Positions 9,978 through 21,099 of a stretch of DNA of 64,000 bases are shown in pieces. Numbering within the stretch: the stretch's first letter is position 1; every line of letters starts with the position of its first letter. The translations under genes were made by a program, and so were the position numbers. The notes below the pieces were generated by a model, which saw only the letters and a list, made by a program, of their open reading frames with translations, made no database searches and had not been told where the DNA came from. This DNA is from Hyparrhenia diplandra (lineage: Eukaryota; Streptophyta; Magnoliopsida; Poales; Poaceae): positions 1,054,001 to 1,118,000 of the forward strand of contig JADLZK010004543.1 of the NCBI GenBank assembly GCA_015847255.1, given 5' to 3'.

Positions 9978-12087
9978 CTAGTTCACCAACCCGTGCTCGC
10001 ACGGGTTAGAATCTTTGAAGACACTAACTAATAAAAAATATGTATATTGAATATTTTTCTCTCTTCACTAATGTTAAAATTAGCTATAATAGGCACTCTC
10101 TATAACTTATATTCAATTTTGATAATCTATCAATGATTGTTTTATGTATTTTTTTCATCCATATACATTACTCTTTTTTTTTTCAAAGCACTTGTTTATG
10201 AATAATATACATTTAGTTGAAACATATGTTTAAACTACGATGGCTTAGTTATGGTCTATATTTTGATGACATGGACCCGAAGTTTTGATTCTTTTTCCAA
10301 AATTTTGAGCTCATTAATTTCTCATATACAATGACTATCATTTATGATGGGGATTATAGTCTAACAATTTGATATCAAAAAATATTTTAGGTTCTTAAAG
10401 AATTTTACAATCTATCTTTTCATTAGTAATAATTTCTAGGATTAATCTTAGTTTATAGCATGATACATTGAAGCATAAACTTGTATATAACCTCTTACCA
10501 CTTTATGCAACATCATAAAAAAAACTATATTTTTAACTTTTAGTCATGTGTTAATTTGAAATTCCAATGCTTACTCTAGTACTTATTCAAAATTTTAAAA
10601 TTTTAAAATATTATAAAAAAAATATTGTAGGTCCTAGGCTACCTGTCATGAACCGTAATTAGACCACCCGAAAGTGGCTAATTGGGCCAACGAGACGCCA
10701 CCGCCCAGAGGGGAGGGGCGCGCTTGGCAGCGGGCGGGTTGGCCCCCCGCCGCCGCTTGCCTCCTTCCGTACGATTCCGAGTTTGCTTCGTCTTCAAGAT
10801 AGGATTATTTTAGGTAGTTTTGGTGTGCAAGGAGCTATCTCGCCTATAAGGGAGACCCTTATTAGGAAATAATAAAATAGGAAATTGCTTGTAAAAGGTA
10901 TTCCAACAATATAAGGAAACCTTATAGAGATTGCTTAGATTACAAGTCCCACTAGTCGGGCTATATAAGCAAGAGGCATGTAATCTCTAGAGGATAAGCA
11001 AGAAATAAACATATCTATCGTTTTCAGTTTTGGATCTTCCCCACACCCGAGCCGCCGCCGCCCCTAGCGCCGCCGCGCTTGGGGACGCGGCCATGCCGCC
11101 GCGCCGCCACCCGCCACCGCCATCTACGCCGCCTCCTCCGTCCTCCTCCCCAATTCCCCAATCGACGTGTCAATTCCCGGCACAATCTAGCCGGAATCGA
11201 CACTACCCCTCTAGGTTCTTACAAGAGCATAAATAGTTGTTTCAAAGATGGACCATTGCACATATGATGTTTTATATTGTCTTGTATTGGTATTGATTTA
11301 GTGAACACATAATACTTGGAACTATAATACTTTTATTTATATGATATAATGTTCCAATCAAATGGTTTAATCTTTTTTTTCAAAATAAGGACTTGCAAAA
11401 TGATATGTGTCCTTAGTCTACAAAGTGGAACATAACTTTGTGCATAGTTTTAGCTTAATATTGGCAAAAGCTTGTATTTCAAATAGCATATAATGTACTT
11501 TTGGATGTTATTTTTTTCATAATAGGATATATTACCATTTAATGTAGATCTAAGAGACATTTTTAATTTCTTTTTGTAATGTTGATATGGATAATTTAGG
11601 TGCAAATTATAGCAAATTATATATTATATTACATTATCTTTAGTAAGGTTGGTAGACCATATGGTTTATTTTAATGTAAACATAAGGGTCAGGGGTAACT
11701 TACAAAATAAATATTATGAGATTACTTATTTATTTATTGTATTTGTGGAGGTTTGAGTTTTTTCATATAGACTTTATCGAAAAATTCCATGAATCATGGT
11801 CCCCTAACTTTCTAGCATCATTAACATTTAAACTCGAAATAACCTAATGAATTTATATTAAATTGAACAATAATATTATAAATCATGTTCAATAAGAGCT
11901 ATTATATCAAGAAGACTTATTTATTGAAAGTAATCATAGACTCTTGCTTTTATTTTCTCAATTCTTTTCCTAGTCTAATCTCACCGACACTATAGAATAA
12001 TTACTCGAAGAAAACAAACTAAATAGTAGTTATGGGATGACCTAATTTAGTACATCCTAGGAGAGATATTAAATTATAATTATAGGA
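9978..12087 (-). mobile_element. Candidate Helitron (3' end clear, 5' end tentative)
   Basis: On the minus strand the sequence ends in a hairpin (AACCCGTGC / GCACGGGTT, 9988-10007) followed 6 bases later by CTAG with a host T next. That is the Helitron 3' signature (hairpin, CTRR, insertion before T). The tentative 5' end on the minus strand is TCCTATAATTATAATTT at 12087, preceded by A, which fits insertion between A and T. The body is AT-rich and non-coding. A solo LTR (10644-11202) interrupts it. The 5' end is a guess. Confidence 0.4.
10644..11202 (+). mobile_element. Solo LTR of a small gypsy family (559 bp)
   Basis: Begins TGTCATGAACC and ends GGAATCGACA, flanked by CTACC on both sides (10639-10643, 11203-11207). 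The middle, with GGGAGACCCTTATTAGGAAA, GGTATTCCAA and a TATA box in GGGCTATATAAGCAAG, matches the LTRs of the complete element at 30275-33853. No second LTR or internal region remains. Confidence 0.9.
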
Positions 12088-12460
12088 TCTAGCAAGACGG
12101 TCACACCTTTAGTCTGCAGGCCTAGCTGGTTGCAACATTGATGTGCATGTTATAGATGCCGCACATGATGGTAGGGGGCCTACGTGTTTGTCCCGTGCTT
12201 TTATGGCCGCCCGTCTTCCAAGTATTTGTTGATTACATATGCGTGAATGATGGATGAGGCATACACGCACGGTACATGTCTTCATGTGTCTTCGCCCGGT
12301 GCTCAGCTGACTTCGGATCCTCAAGCGTGCTCCGAAGACCAGGCCAACATCCATCCGAGCTAGGGGCTTCGGGACGTCCGAGGAAAACAAATCCATCGGA
12401 TGCCCGGCTCTAGGCCCGGCACACCTCCTACCTCCGCCTTTGTCTCCCACCTCGAGCCCC
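11208..12460. other. AT-rich stretch, no gene seen
   Basis: AT-rich to about 12090 (possible Helitron body), then a transition into GC-rich sequence. The 158-codon minus-strand frame over 12109-12585 is Arg/Gly-rich and looks like a by-product of GC content. Confidence 0.4.
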
Positions 12461-12774
12461 TGCCCGCGCCGCACGAAGGGTCCCGCTCCCCTTTGCCCTG
12501 TACGACTCCTCAAAGGAGCCCGCCTCACCCTTCCTCCTCCTCCGTGCCGCACACAGAACCCGCCCCGCCTCCGCTCTAGGCACATCTGCTCCGCTCCTAC
12601 CTCACGAACCTAGCCAGCCACAGGCACATCTGCCTCGCTCCTATCTCTCACCATAGCCCGCTCCACCCTCCTCCACTTCCAGGAATCCGTCCCGCCTCCA
12701 ACCCCGCTAGCCCACAAGGACATCTACCCTTGCTGCTACATCGCCACCATAGCCCGCACCCAACTCATCACTGC

Positions 12775-13225
12775 TGCAACAACACACAACAACCTACTGC
12801 AACATCCATATTGAAGCAAATGAAACATCATCTCAAACCTGTATTGCAACAACGAATGAAACATTTCGCTGCAGTTGTTGCAACACTATGAATATACTAT
12901 TGCAACACCACCCGAACAAAACTGCAACAACATGCAAGCATTGCTGAAACATTTTGGTTGCAACTGTTGCAACATTATAAACATACTATTGCAACACCAC
13001 CCGAACAAACTGCAACAAACTATTGGCACATATAGATTGAAGCAAAATGAAACATCTGAAAAACAATATTGCAACAACGACTGAAACCTGCAACATTCAC
13101 GAGAAAACCACTACAACAACGAGATCTGCCTGACTTGCCGGAACCGTAGCCTATTGCAACATCATCTCAAAATGTGTTGCAACAACCCGAGAGCACCATT
13201 GCAACAACCCGAGAGCACCATTGCA
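12775..13225. repeat. TTGCAACA/GCAACAAC-rich imperfect repeat
   Basis: The hexamer GCAACA or its close variants recur many times. One longer duplication is TACTATTGCAACACCACCCG (near 12894 and 12983). Such arrays are common in grass transposon sequence, but I cannot assign the family. Confidence 0.6.
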
Positions 13226-13229
13226 ACCC

Positions 13230-13850
13230 AAAAGGGCGAGAGAGGTTGCCGATGGGGGAGGACAAAGACAGGGAGGGAGAGATGCATGCAGCTCGCCGGA
13301 AAGTCGCCTCCCCTACCTCCTCTCCCGGTGACATGGATCCACCACGAGGCGCTCCCTTCGCGGAACCCTAGCTCATCGCCTCGGAGGAGAAAGATGCCGG
13401 AACAGCCGCTGAACACCACCACCCCCTCCCCGGATCCCGCTCCGCCGCCGAATCCGCAACCACCACGACCGGATCTCGTGGATCCACGCCGCGCCGCTGC
13501 CGGGTCTTGTTGATCCGGCCACCGGGCGCCAGATCGCGCGGATCCCGCGGGCCGTGGCCGCCGTGACCATGGGGAGAAGGGGAGGAGGGAAGAGGAGTGG
13601 GGCGCAACGCCGCCATTGGGGGCGGGAGGAGGGGGGAGGGAGTAGGAAGAGGGACGCGGGAGGAGCTCGTTGCTATTGTGGGGGAGGAGGAGACGCCCGC
13701 CCGTCGCCGGCGTGGAAGAGAGAGAGAGAGAGAGCTGTGAGAGAGGGCGAGCTGGGCGAGAAACGATCGAGAGACGGGCGAGAGAGGTATCTCGTGCGGC
13801 ACGCGTTGGATAGCAGCGGGCGGTGGGCCGGCCTAGCAAGACATGTCCGA
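13230..13850. other. GC-rich leader-like segment
   Basis: GC-rich sequence with a (GA)n tract at 13716-13734. Both strands are open: 241 codons on minus (rich in Pro, Ser, Arg) and about 119 on plus. No domain is recognisable, and the overlapping antiparallel frames argue that openness comes from composition. It may be a 5' UTR/first exon of a decayed gene or part of a transposon joined to the GCAACA repeat. Confidence 0.3.
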
Positions 13851-13991
13851 TCAGATTAATTGGATTAGGACGCTCTAATATAAGCATTACATGTCGGGCT
13901 CACGACGCTTCTCATGGTCCAGCACGATATCGATCATATAGCTGGTGTTCCCAACTCTTTTCGGCCAGAACAGTGACACCGGACAATGTGC

Positions 13992-14088
13992 ATGCTGCTA
14001 TGCAAATTAGGATCGGAAAAGATAAAAATAATCAGATAGTTGCTCAGCCGTTATATGCTGCTATGTAAGTTTGGATCGGAAAAGATAA
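13992..14088 (+). repeat. Two-copy direct repeat, about 61-bp period
   Basis: The phrase TGCTATG.AA.TT.GGATCGGAAAAGATAA occurs near 13995 and again near 14056. Confidence 0.7.
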
Positions 14089-14089
14089 C

Positions 14090-14227
14090 AATGCCCGCCA
14101 CGGTTAACCGTGGCGGCTTCCCTGGCCGGGGAGCTGCCGGTTCAACTATTTTCCGTGGCGGTTTTCAAAATGTCCGCCATGGAAAATAAAAAAATAAACA
14201 CCATACAAGTTCAATTCTGTAGTAGTG
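14090..14227. mobile_element. CACTA element right end
   Basis: The right edge reads TTCTGTAGTAGTG (inverse CACTACTACAGAA), a standard grass CACTA terminus. Just inside are inverted subterminal repeats with CCGCCACGG/CCGTGGCGG. The matching left end is not visible upstream, so the element is truncated or rearranged. Confidence 0.6.
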
Positions 14228-14950
14228 ATAGTTCCTCACCCGTTATATGGAGGATGATGTGAATACACGCCGTCTTCCAGCCTTGATCCTTTGCTACTAT
14301 TTCCAATCATCCTTCTTGGTCCGTGCTTAGCCCCCTAATGCAGTTGATTTGAGCTGCGAGGCTCCCTGCTCCTCTCCAGCAACGCCGATGGGTGCCTTCT
14401 TCTTCGGCGGTGAAGAGGCAAATCGGCATGCATCATGGCCAGATCAGGGGAGGTGCAGCTGGTGCCACGGCCTAGGGCTCGTAGCCTTGAGACGGTGGTA
14501 GGAAAAATAATATATTTCTTTCTTTCTTGGTACGTGGGTATTTGTTTGTTTTTTTCTTGTCATCAAGTTGATTACGCAACATATTTAGATAATCAATCTA
14601 TTAACCAAACTTGAACAACGTGGGGACCATATCTAATGTTTTATATAATAGTAAAGAAAACATTTAGATATATATATTCTATTAATTTTTTTGAGGGGAT
14701 ATATTCTATTAATTTAACCAAATGCAAATGTTGGTAAGTATACATAACTTGTTCCACGTACATAATGAAAGCGTTTTTCTCTCCAACAATAGTATTTTAG
14801 TTTTTTTTTCAATAATAAAAACAATATTTTTATTATAATGGCAAAGGTGGGTAATTTTCAATAGATCTAATGGCTGCGGATGGTTGAGTGTGTTTCGATT
14901 TGATAGTTAGATGTTTCTAATTAATGTGGGAATTTCTAGCATTTTATCTT
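14228..14950. other. No gene seen
   Basis: Unremarkable sequence, GC-moderate then AT-rich after 14500, with only short open frames. Confidence 0.4.
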
Positions 14951-14955
14951 TTTTC

Positions 14956-15324
14956 CTAGTGCATTTGGTGAGGATTAACGTAGAGCCTCCGTTGGAGCCT
15001 CCAATTAGTAATAGTAAGATATATATTCCACCCTTCCATCACAGCCATAGTGATTGCCTCACATGATCTCAACTCCACACAGAGCACCAGAGGCTCGCTA
15101 GCGACCACAATCTCTTCAACATTACTGTAGTCTTTCATCAGGTCATTGATCTCCAGGAAATCCCCTTGAATGGGGTGAGTTGGGTTCAGGATCACCTCCT
15201 GTGGATTATCATCAAGCAACTGTCCATGAATGTTCAGATCAATCTCCATCATCTGAACTGGTACCTCATTCAAATCATGCCCAATTCCTAGCTGGGGAAC
15301 TGGCCACTTGGCCAGGGTGCACAA
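14956..15324 (-). pseudogene. Acidic Leu/Asn/Asp-rich protein fragment, unknown
   Basis: A 122-codon minus-strand frame from ATG 15324 to a stop at 14956. The composition is protein-like and acidic, with DLNEVPVQMMEIDLNIHG, GDFLEINDLMKDYSNVEE and ACQ-free hydrophobic spacing. Sequence just upstream is open in another frame (ENNQKEDDCEEQDNN), so a frameshift has probably split a longer acidic protein. Proteins with such DLN/FLEINDLM stretches occur in grass transposon-derived genes, but I cannot name the family. The Harbinger-type element at 15436 cuts off the 5' side. Confidence 0.35.
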
Positions 15325-15435
15325 TTATCATCCTGAGCAACCTGCACCTGCACATTCTGAATCTAATTGTTGTCCTGTTCTTCACAATCATCCTCCTTTT
15401 GATTGTTCTCCAGAGCTGGACCAACACCAGGCTTA

Positions 15436-16653
15436 GACTGTCTCCAACGGAGTACCAACACCGATATGAGCTTTGGGGCGTGTACAGGAAAAAAAATTCT
15501 CCACCCAAAAACCGCTCTCTCCAACAGACTACGATTCCTCCGTCTTCGTCTTCCTCGCCCGCTCACTCCACCGGCGCCCCCCCCCCCGGCGACGCGGCCG
15601 GGCGGCGCCCCGACCGGCGACCTCCACCTGCACGCCATCCCTCGCGCTTAGGGAGCAGGAGCTGGCCGGGCGGAGTGACAATAGCGCCAGCAAGACGCAG
15701 CACGCCGCCAGCGGACGCCCGCCCTTCGCCGGCGCCGCGAAGTCCCGCCATGGGTTCGTGCCGCCACGGCGAAGCGCCACCGCGCATTTCAAAGGCCGAA
15801 GCACCGCCGCGTGCACGACAACGTGGGACGCCGGGCGACGAGTAGGACGAAGTTGGACGAGCTCGAGGCCAACAGCACCGCGCGCCACGGTGGTTGTTGT
15901 CCTCATGGGATTCGCCGCCGCCGCTGCCGCTGCATCCGAGGCATAGCGCTGAGCACGGCGCGCTCGCCCGCCCGGGCGGAAGGCCTGGACGAGCAAGCAT
16001 GACTCGACGCCAAGACGGCGTAGTGGCCACCGCTGCTGCAGGCCATCGCGAGGCGACGGACGACGCCAGACGGGCCTCCTGAGCGGCATCGGCGTGTGAG
16101 GACGCAGGCACCGGCTGAGCCGCTGCTGGTGACGGGCGAGCACCCTCTCCGAGTCTCCTCGAATTCGCCGCAAATGAGCAGGGACAGCGCTGGCGGCCAC
16201 GCATCGCCATCAGCTGGGGACGAGCTCGGCGCGGGGCGTGAGGTAGCAGTAGCAGCAGGTCGACGGAGCCAGCGCGCGGGCGCCGCCGACGGGCGGGCGG
16301 TCGGGGTGGGTGTGCCGGGTGGCGCGCGCCGACATCGGGCGAGGTGGGCAGCGCCCGGGCGGGCGGAAGACGCGGGCGAGCAGCGCCCGAAGCCGCTGGC
16401 CAGGCAGCGGGCTGCCGCCGGGGTCGCCGGTGCCAAACGCGATGGAGGGGAACGGGCCCCGCCATCAGGCCCACCACTGACGTTTTCCCTCGCGACCAGG
16501 AGACGACCGATATATCGGCTCCCTCTCTCCTCCTCTCCCAAAATCCATTGTGCGTTGCCTCTTCTGTTGGAGGCAGTTTTTAGCACCTAAAACAACTATG
16601 CACGATGTATTTTGCATTTGCCTCTCACTTTAGGTGAGCTGTTGGAGACAGTC
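15436..16653. mobile_element. PIF/Harbinger-like element with GC-rich cargo
   Basis: Terminal inverted repeats GACTGTCTCCAACGG (15436) and inverse GACTGTCTCCAACAG (ending 16653) match at 14 of 15 positions. They are bordered by TTA on both sides (15433-15435, 16654-16656), the usual 3-bp target of PIF/Harbinger elements. The interior is extremely GC-rich from about 15530 to 16470, with overlapping frames up to 304 codons on minus and 221 on plus, all Arg/Ala/Pro-rich with no domain. No transposase is seen. The cargo may be captured host sequence. Confidence 0.75.
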
Positions 16654-16659
16654 TTAGAA

Positions 16660-17100
16660 CACACGGAACACAAGTTGGTCGTCTGGTTTCCTGCTAGCAG
16701 TAGGCATGGAAACCATCGGGATGTGAATTCCTTCATTGTGATTCCCTCAACCCACTGTCTGCAATGTACTGGCTTGCCTCTGTTTCACAGGGCGATAGAG
16801 CTCAATGTGATGCCGTGCAGAGTGTCTACGGTATCCGGGGTTTCCGCTAGCTCGGCACTGCAAGAAAGAGATCTACGTCCAGTGCTGAGAAGACTCAGGC
16901 AGGTTTGTCGGCTTTGAATTAGTCTTGGCAATGCAAGCAGGTTAATTTGCCGGCTTTGGAGGGTGGACCATATGACGAATTCGTGTAGATCCCAAGGTTG
17001 ACTTAGTGGGGGTGAGAGAGCTGCAGAACAAGTCGCATTTCCTAGATGTAGGCACATAAGATAATTGAGGTGCTTGCAGGAGGCAAGAAGGAACACTGAG
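16660..17100 (+). ncRNA. PHAS-like unit, family D copy 1
   Basis: Carries the miR2118-like site 16701-16722 followed by GTGAATTCCTTCATTGTG. About 400 bp downstream of the site aligns by eye with the copy at 18480-19000 (CTGTCTGCAATGTACTGGCTTG, GTTTGTCGG, CTTAGTGGG, TAGATGTAGGC). The Harbinger-type element ending at 16653 has removed or displaced its upstream promoter. Predicted phase start 16713. No protein reading frame is conserved between copies, which favours a non-coding transcript. Confidence 0.5.
16701..16722 (+). promoter_or_regulatory. Candidate miR2118 target site (17/22)
   Basis: Reads TAGGCATGGAAACCATCGGG plus AT, preceded by CTGCTAGCAG as at 18541. Confidence 0.5.
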
Positions 17101-17400
17101 GTTAATTATATATATTCACACAGTCCCTAACTTTCCAAGAAAGATATATGCTCCCGTTGACTTTCAGAGACAAGGCTAGCACCAAACAAGACAATCACGA
17201 TTGAAAAAGAAGAATCATTCCACTTTTTGTATAATGCTATATATCCAAGGCGATCACTAATAAAAAAATTTGGGAGTGTGTATTTTGAGGAATGAATTGG
17301 ACTATCATGTTCTCACTCCCCTATTTCTGCTTTATATATGGAATTTAATAAGATTATTATACCACATCAGCTTCTTGTCTTTATCTACGTGCTTATCTTT

Positions 17401-17417
17401 TAGGCTGAGGCTGGGAG
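17401..17417 (+). promoter_or_regulatory. Deleted family-C target site
   Basis: TAGGCTGAGGCTGGGAGTTTTTGTT resembles the family-C site at 39756 (TAGGGCTGAGAGGTACCGGG then AGTTTTTGTT) with about 5 bases lost. Probably inactive. Confidence 0.3.
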
Positions 17418-17538
17418 TTTTTGTTCCAAAGCCGTGTATCGTATCGATGTACTTCTGATTTATTTGCTCGACTTTTTCAAAAAAAAAACTGTTAAGTAGG
17501 TGAAGAGAGTACCTCTAGTTCCATCTTTCTATTATATC

Positions 17539-17700
17539 TATAAATAAAAGAGAAGGTGAAGGAGAAGCTATGACTTGTTAAGTAGGTGGTACTATGGTAG
17601 TTGACTTGGAAGGCAGAAAGCTGCTCTCCCACTGGCCTCTCATGTTCAGCTTTGATTTCTCCTGCTTAGAAGTGAGGATGACAGGAAGAATGCCCACGCG
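17539..17700 (+). ncRNA. PHAS-like unit, family A, site degenerate
   Basis: TATAAATA at 17539-17546 is followed by GAAGCTATGACTTGTTAAGT and a TATGGTAGTTGACTTGG phrase, as in the other family-A units. The expected site, 17667-17688 (TAGAAGTGAGGATGACAGGA), is shifted and mismatched. Further downstream, CCCACGCGAGAA matches the unit near 61994. Confidence 0.35.
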
Positions 17701-18470
17701 AGAAGATAGGTTGCAAACGGCACCGAGAGCATGTTGCATTTGGACTGATTAATCATTACAAGAGTCTACTATTGTGCATAGTAGGTGGTCCAGGGAGAGG
17801 CTTTTGCAGTCTCACACGCAGCTAGTGCGTGATACCAACACAGGCGGCTGCAAATCCTCAGGTGTTAATTATTTGCTCGTGGATGTACTGTAGATGTAAT
17901 CTTGTTAGTTGTGAAAATAATGGCACTCTAGACTCTAGTATGATGCCAGCCTGTTGTGAAAAATTGTTTTTGCTTGAATAAGATTCTTCAATTAACAATA
18001 GGAAACATGGAAGACTCAAGATGCACTATGGGTGGGTTAACATTGTATCTGGTTTCAGGACTCACTTGCTAGACATAGTGGTGTTTAAATTTCAGTTGTG
18101 AAATATATCGTTGCATTGTGTACGTAATCCATATTGAGGATTGATGGTGTCTTTGAAAAGGAACTATAGTTTCTGTGCACAACAGGTTAACTGTGCTCGT
18201 TTTGATATTTTTAATCTGGACGGATACTGATAGCTAGGTTGCATCTAATAGGCTTGCATAGAAACCTTTAAGGTCCAGCATGTCTTTATGTTTTTTTTTC
18301 TTTGTGCTGGACTTGACATATATTTGTTTTCCTATTGTTCGAATTCCTTTGTAGTATATACCATATCAATGCAGCTTTGTAAATGCTTGAGTCAGCTGCT
18401 GAAGACTGCACCACATGTCGACCTGTCATTTCTTATAACAGATTTGAGAGCCTATAGATATGTGGTTGAT
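17700..18470. other. No protein gene seen
   Basis: Ordinary AT-moderate sequence. It may be the 3' part of the family-A precursor; nothing specific supports a gene. Confidence 0.3.
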
Positions 18471-18549
18471 ATATGAGATATATATGTGCCAAGAGAAACA
18501 AAGAATGCATGGAACCCAAGCTAGTTAGTCCACTGGTTTGCTGCTAGCA

Positions 18550-18571
18550 GAGGCCTGGAAGGCATCGGGAT
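18550..18571 (+). promoter_or_regulatory. Candidate miR2118 target site (17/22)
   Basis: GAGGCCTGGAAGGCATCGGG plus AT; family-D context TTTGCTGCTAGCAG upstream. Confidence 0.55.
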
Positions 18572-18904
18572 GTCAATTCCATGTTATTCCCTCAACCCTC
18601 CGTCTGTAATGTACTGGCTTGACTCTATTTCACATGGTGATAAAGGTGAATGTGATGCTGTGCGGAGTGTCCACGCTATCTGGGCTCTCTACTAGGGCTG
18701 CACTGCAAGGAAGAGATATGTGGCTAACACTGAGAGCACGGATGTCCGAACGCTTAATATCTAGTTTGTCTAGAGAAAGCATTTGAGAGCTAGCCAGTTT
18801 TGAACATAGCAGCGCAAGAAGGTTTGTCGAGTTTGGAGGGTGAAGGCTTTACAATGGAGAAGGGACATGACAACTTAGTATAGATCTCAAGGTATATACT
18901 TAGT

Positions 18905-18908
<4 letters not shown>

Positions 18909-18948
<40 letters not shown>
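18909..18948. repeat. (GA)n microsatellite
   Basis: About 20 uninterrupted GA units. Confidence 0.95.
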
Positions 18949-18950
<2 letters not shown>

Positions 18951-19029
18951 TTCAGAGCAAAACACAATGTCTAAATGTAGGCCGAGTCGCACATTCGAAA
19001 AACCTGTCAATCAGTATGCGAAGCACCAG

Positions 19030-19380
19030 CACTACAAAATATATTTTTTATATTGAAAATAGTCATTAGTGACATGTCATGGCTGAATGAGTCACTTAGA
19101 AGATGAACAACAGCGACGTGTCTTTGCTGGACGAGTTACAGTGAATGGTCATTAGTAAGGCATCTTGGCTGAATACATCACTGTTGAGGGTGCATTGTAT
19201 TAGTGATGAGTATAGGCTGCAGGTGTCACTGTGAGGGATCATTAGTGACGTGTATTGACTGGAGGCGTCCCTAGTGAAGAGTGTTAGTGACGCGTCAATG
19301 GTATGTGGATATCACTGACACAATTTAAGTGACACATTTTTTTTGCGTCACTAATGGCCTTCTAGACGCATAACTGATGT
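19030..19380. mobile_element. CACTA-like left end
   Basis: CACTACAAAATATATTTTT opens a region with repeated, alternately oriented phrases CATTAGTGACGTGT / GTCACTAATG, which look like subterminal repeats. No right CACTA terminus is found, and a LINE tail is inserted shortly after. Truncated. Confidence 0.45.
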
Positions 19381-19483
19381 GTTTTTCTGTCTGCTATTAT
19401 GTTTTTACAATTATACCTTGTCCAGAGATAAATACAAAAGCTGAAAATTCCATTCTCTACAACCACCTCATACATAGGAATGG

Positions 19484-19970
19484 CAACAATATTTGGTGTC
19501 ACGATGCACCTCAGCGACCCGGCAATGCACAGAGACGGCGGATCGAAGACAGTTCAGGGTTTTCCTCCCGCACAAAAGGTCGACGGTGGCTATCCCGAAC
19601 GCCACCGATAAATGAAGGTGGAGGGGCAACGGTGAGGGCACACGGTTTCAAGCATGGGCCGATTTGCCAGCTGCAGTGGGGGTTGTCTATATCCAATGAG
19701 TTTCTTTTAAGTTTATTTTGGTGCACGTTGTTCAAGGCGTGGTGGCTGATTCAAAGACCGCCATGAAGTGACATCGATATCTTTAACGCCGTCTTGAGTA
19801 GTAAACTTAATTCTTTTTTGGATGTAGTAGATCTTTAGTACATATATCTTCATGTACTAAAGTTTTTTTATTCTTAGTTTTTGTAATTTTGGCTGTGTGT
19901 GGTCACACATAAGCTTTGCCTGTGTGCGTTACTGCAGAGGCCGGAATGTTAATTCCATTATCTAAAAGAA
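19484..19970 (+). mobile_element. 5'-truncated LINE (L1-type) insertion
   Basis: The 3' end reads ACTGCAGAGGCCGGAATGTT and then CCATTATCTAAAAGAA, the usual grass L1 tail (CAGAGGCCGG...TCTAAAA). A 12-bp duplication ACATAGGAATGG flanks it (19472-19483, 19971-19982). Only the last 487 bp are present. The open frame crossing it continues from host DNA and is not a gene. Confidence 0.85.
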
Positions 19971-20030
19971 ACATAGGAATGGGTACCACTATGTGTTATG
20001 CTTTCAGCAGGGGGTAGATCTCACCCAGTC

Positions 20031-20340
20031 TATAAATACAGAAGTTTGAGATGTGTTTGCTCATAGAAGAATCCAACAGCTTATGCTACAATAGAGACTA
20101 TTTTTTGTCATATGCGAGCAGGGTGACTCGGTCTATACAAATAATGAAGTTTTATAAGATTTTGGTTGAGAAATGTCGGGCGTATGGTAGATTACGGAGT
20201 CTTGTTGTCCTAAGCATGGGTGGGATATTGGGAGTTTTTGTTGCTGCATCTGCAAACAACTTCGGCTTGCCCCAACCTACGCACAGACTCGATCAGAAGC
20301 TGAACTTTGGGAGCTAGGTCAGATTGTTCATTGTGTCGAA
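20031..20340 (+). ncRNA. PHAS-like unit, family C, bulged site
   Basis: TATAAATA at 20031-20038 lies about 170 bp before a family-C site at 20211-20234 (TAAGCATGGGTGGGATATTG, then GGAGTTTTTGTTGC). Compared with the family-C site at 39756, it has about two extra bases near the cleavage centre, so cleavage is doubtful. The GGGAGTTTTTGTT phrase is shared. Confidence 0.3.
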
Positions 20341-21095
20341 CTGAGAGACAGCGAATACCGGTGTGTTTGCTGTGACCAGCAGAGAAAATATCATTAGGTC
20401 AAGTTGCGCTGATGACATGTGGTATCGTCACATTTGTTGTGAGTTAAGTTCAGTCCCCTGGAGGAAAATGATGTGATTTCTAAGACTGTTATAGTATATT
20501 TGGTTATTACTAAGGAGGTTTGTCATTAGATCAAAAAAATCTTAGTTCACTTTAGATCATGTTTAATTCTTAGGAGCATGTTGGGTACTTTAAACATAGA
20601 TTGATAGGCTAAATTTATAGGTAAGTTTGTCCTGGATATGAAGGTCACTTATCAACAAATCATTTTCACATACATCCATTCCTGGTTTTGAAATTTAGAT
20701 TTTCCATGTCAAAAAATGGTGACTTCTACATGCCTTAGTTACATTTACATGCTGGTGGCTATAAACACAAGCGGCAATGAGTTAAACTTAATCTCAGCTA
20801 CTACAGAAGCGTGTAAATTAAAGCCCCATTGCATGTGCTATTTGGATGTCCAGATGCTGAACGAAACAGGGATGGAGCTAATTTGGAAAACAATTTTCAG
20901 AAGAATCAATGACATAACATCAGTGTCAGCTACTCAGCTCCAACAGGCAACGCCAGAGGCACTATAATAATGCTTGGCTTCTATATCTTTGTTCGAGGGC
21001 ATTGAGCAGAGTTAAGTGGTACTAAAAATGATTTGATGGAATGAGATGTAGGAGCTAGGAGCGCAATGTAATAGACCAGTTTCTTCTGACAGAGA
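20341..21095. other. No recognisable gene
   Basis: Includes an 83-codon plus-strand frame (20716-20967) with normal composition but no domain I recognise. Support for a gene is weak. Confidence 0.3.
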
Positions 21096-21099
21096 TAGT

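Larger units (their letters stand above)
18478..19000 (+). ncRNA. PHAS-like unit, family D copy 2
   Basis: A TATATATG box near 18478 precedes the site 18550-18571 by about 70 bp. The site matches 17 of 22 and has a perfect GGCATCGGGA core. Downstream sequence is a diverged duplicate of 16680-17080, 1.85 kb away. A (GA)n tract (18909-18948) has expanded in this copy only. Predicted phase start 18562. Confidence 0.55.

Noticed and set aside
13162..13887. 241-codon minus-strand frame
   Set aside because: Pro/Ser/Arg low complexity, covers a GA microsatellite and GCAACA repeats, with no motif.
15529..16586. Open frames of 221-304 codons on both strands
   Set aside because: Very high GC removes stop codons. 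The translations are Arg/Ala/Pro-rich, overlap antiparallel and show no domain; the block is transposon cargo.
20445..20470. Possible miR2275 site (CTGGAGGAAAATG) for 24-nt phasiRNAs
   Set aside because: Only about half the positions fit the recalled miR2275 complement, and it is a single occurrence.
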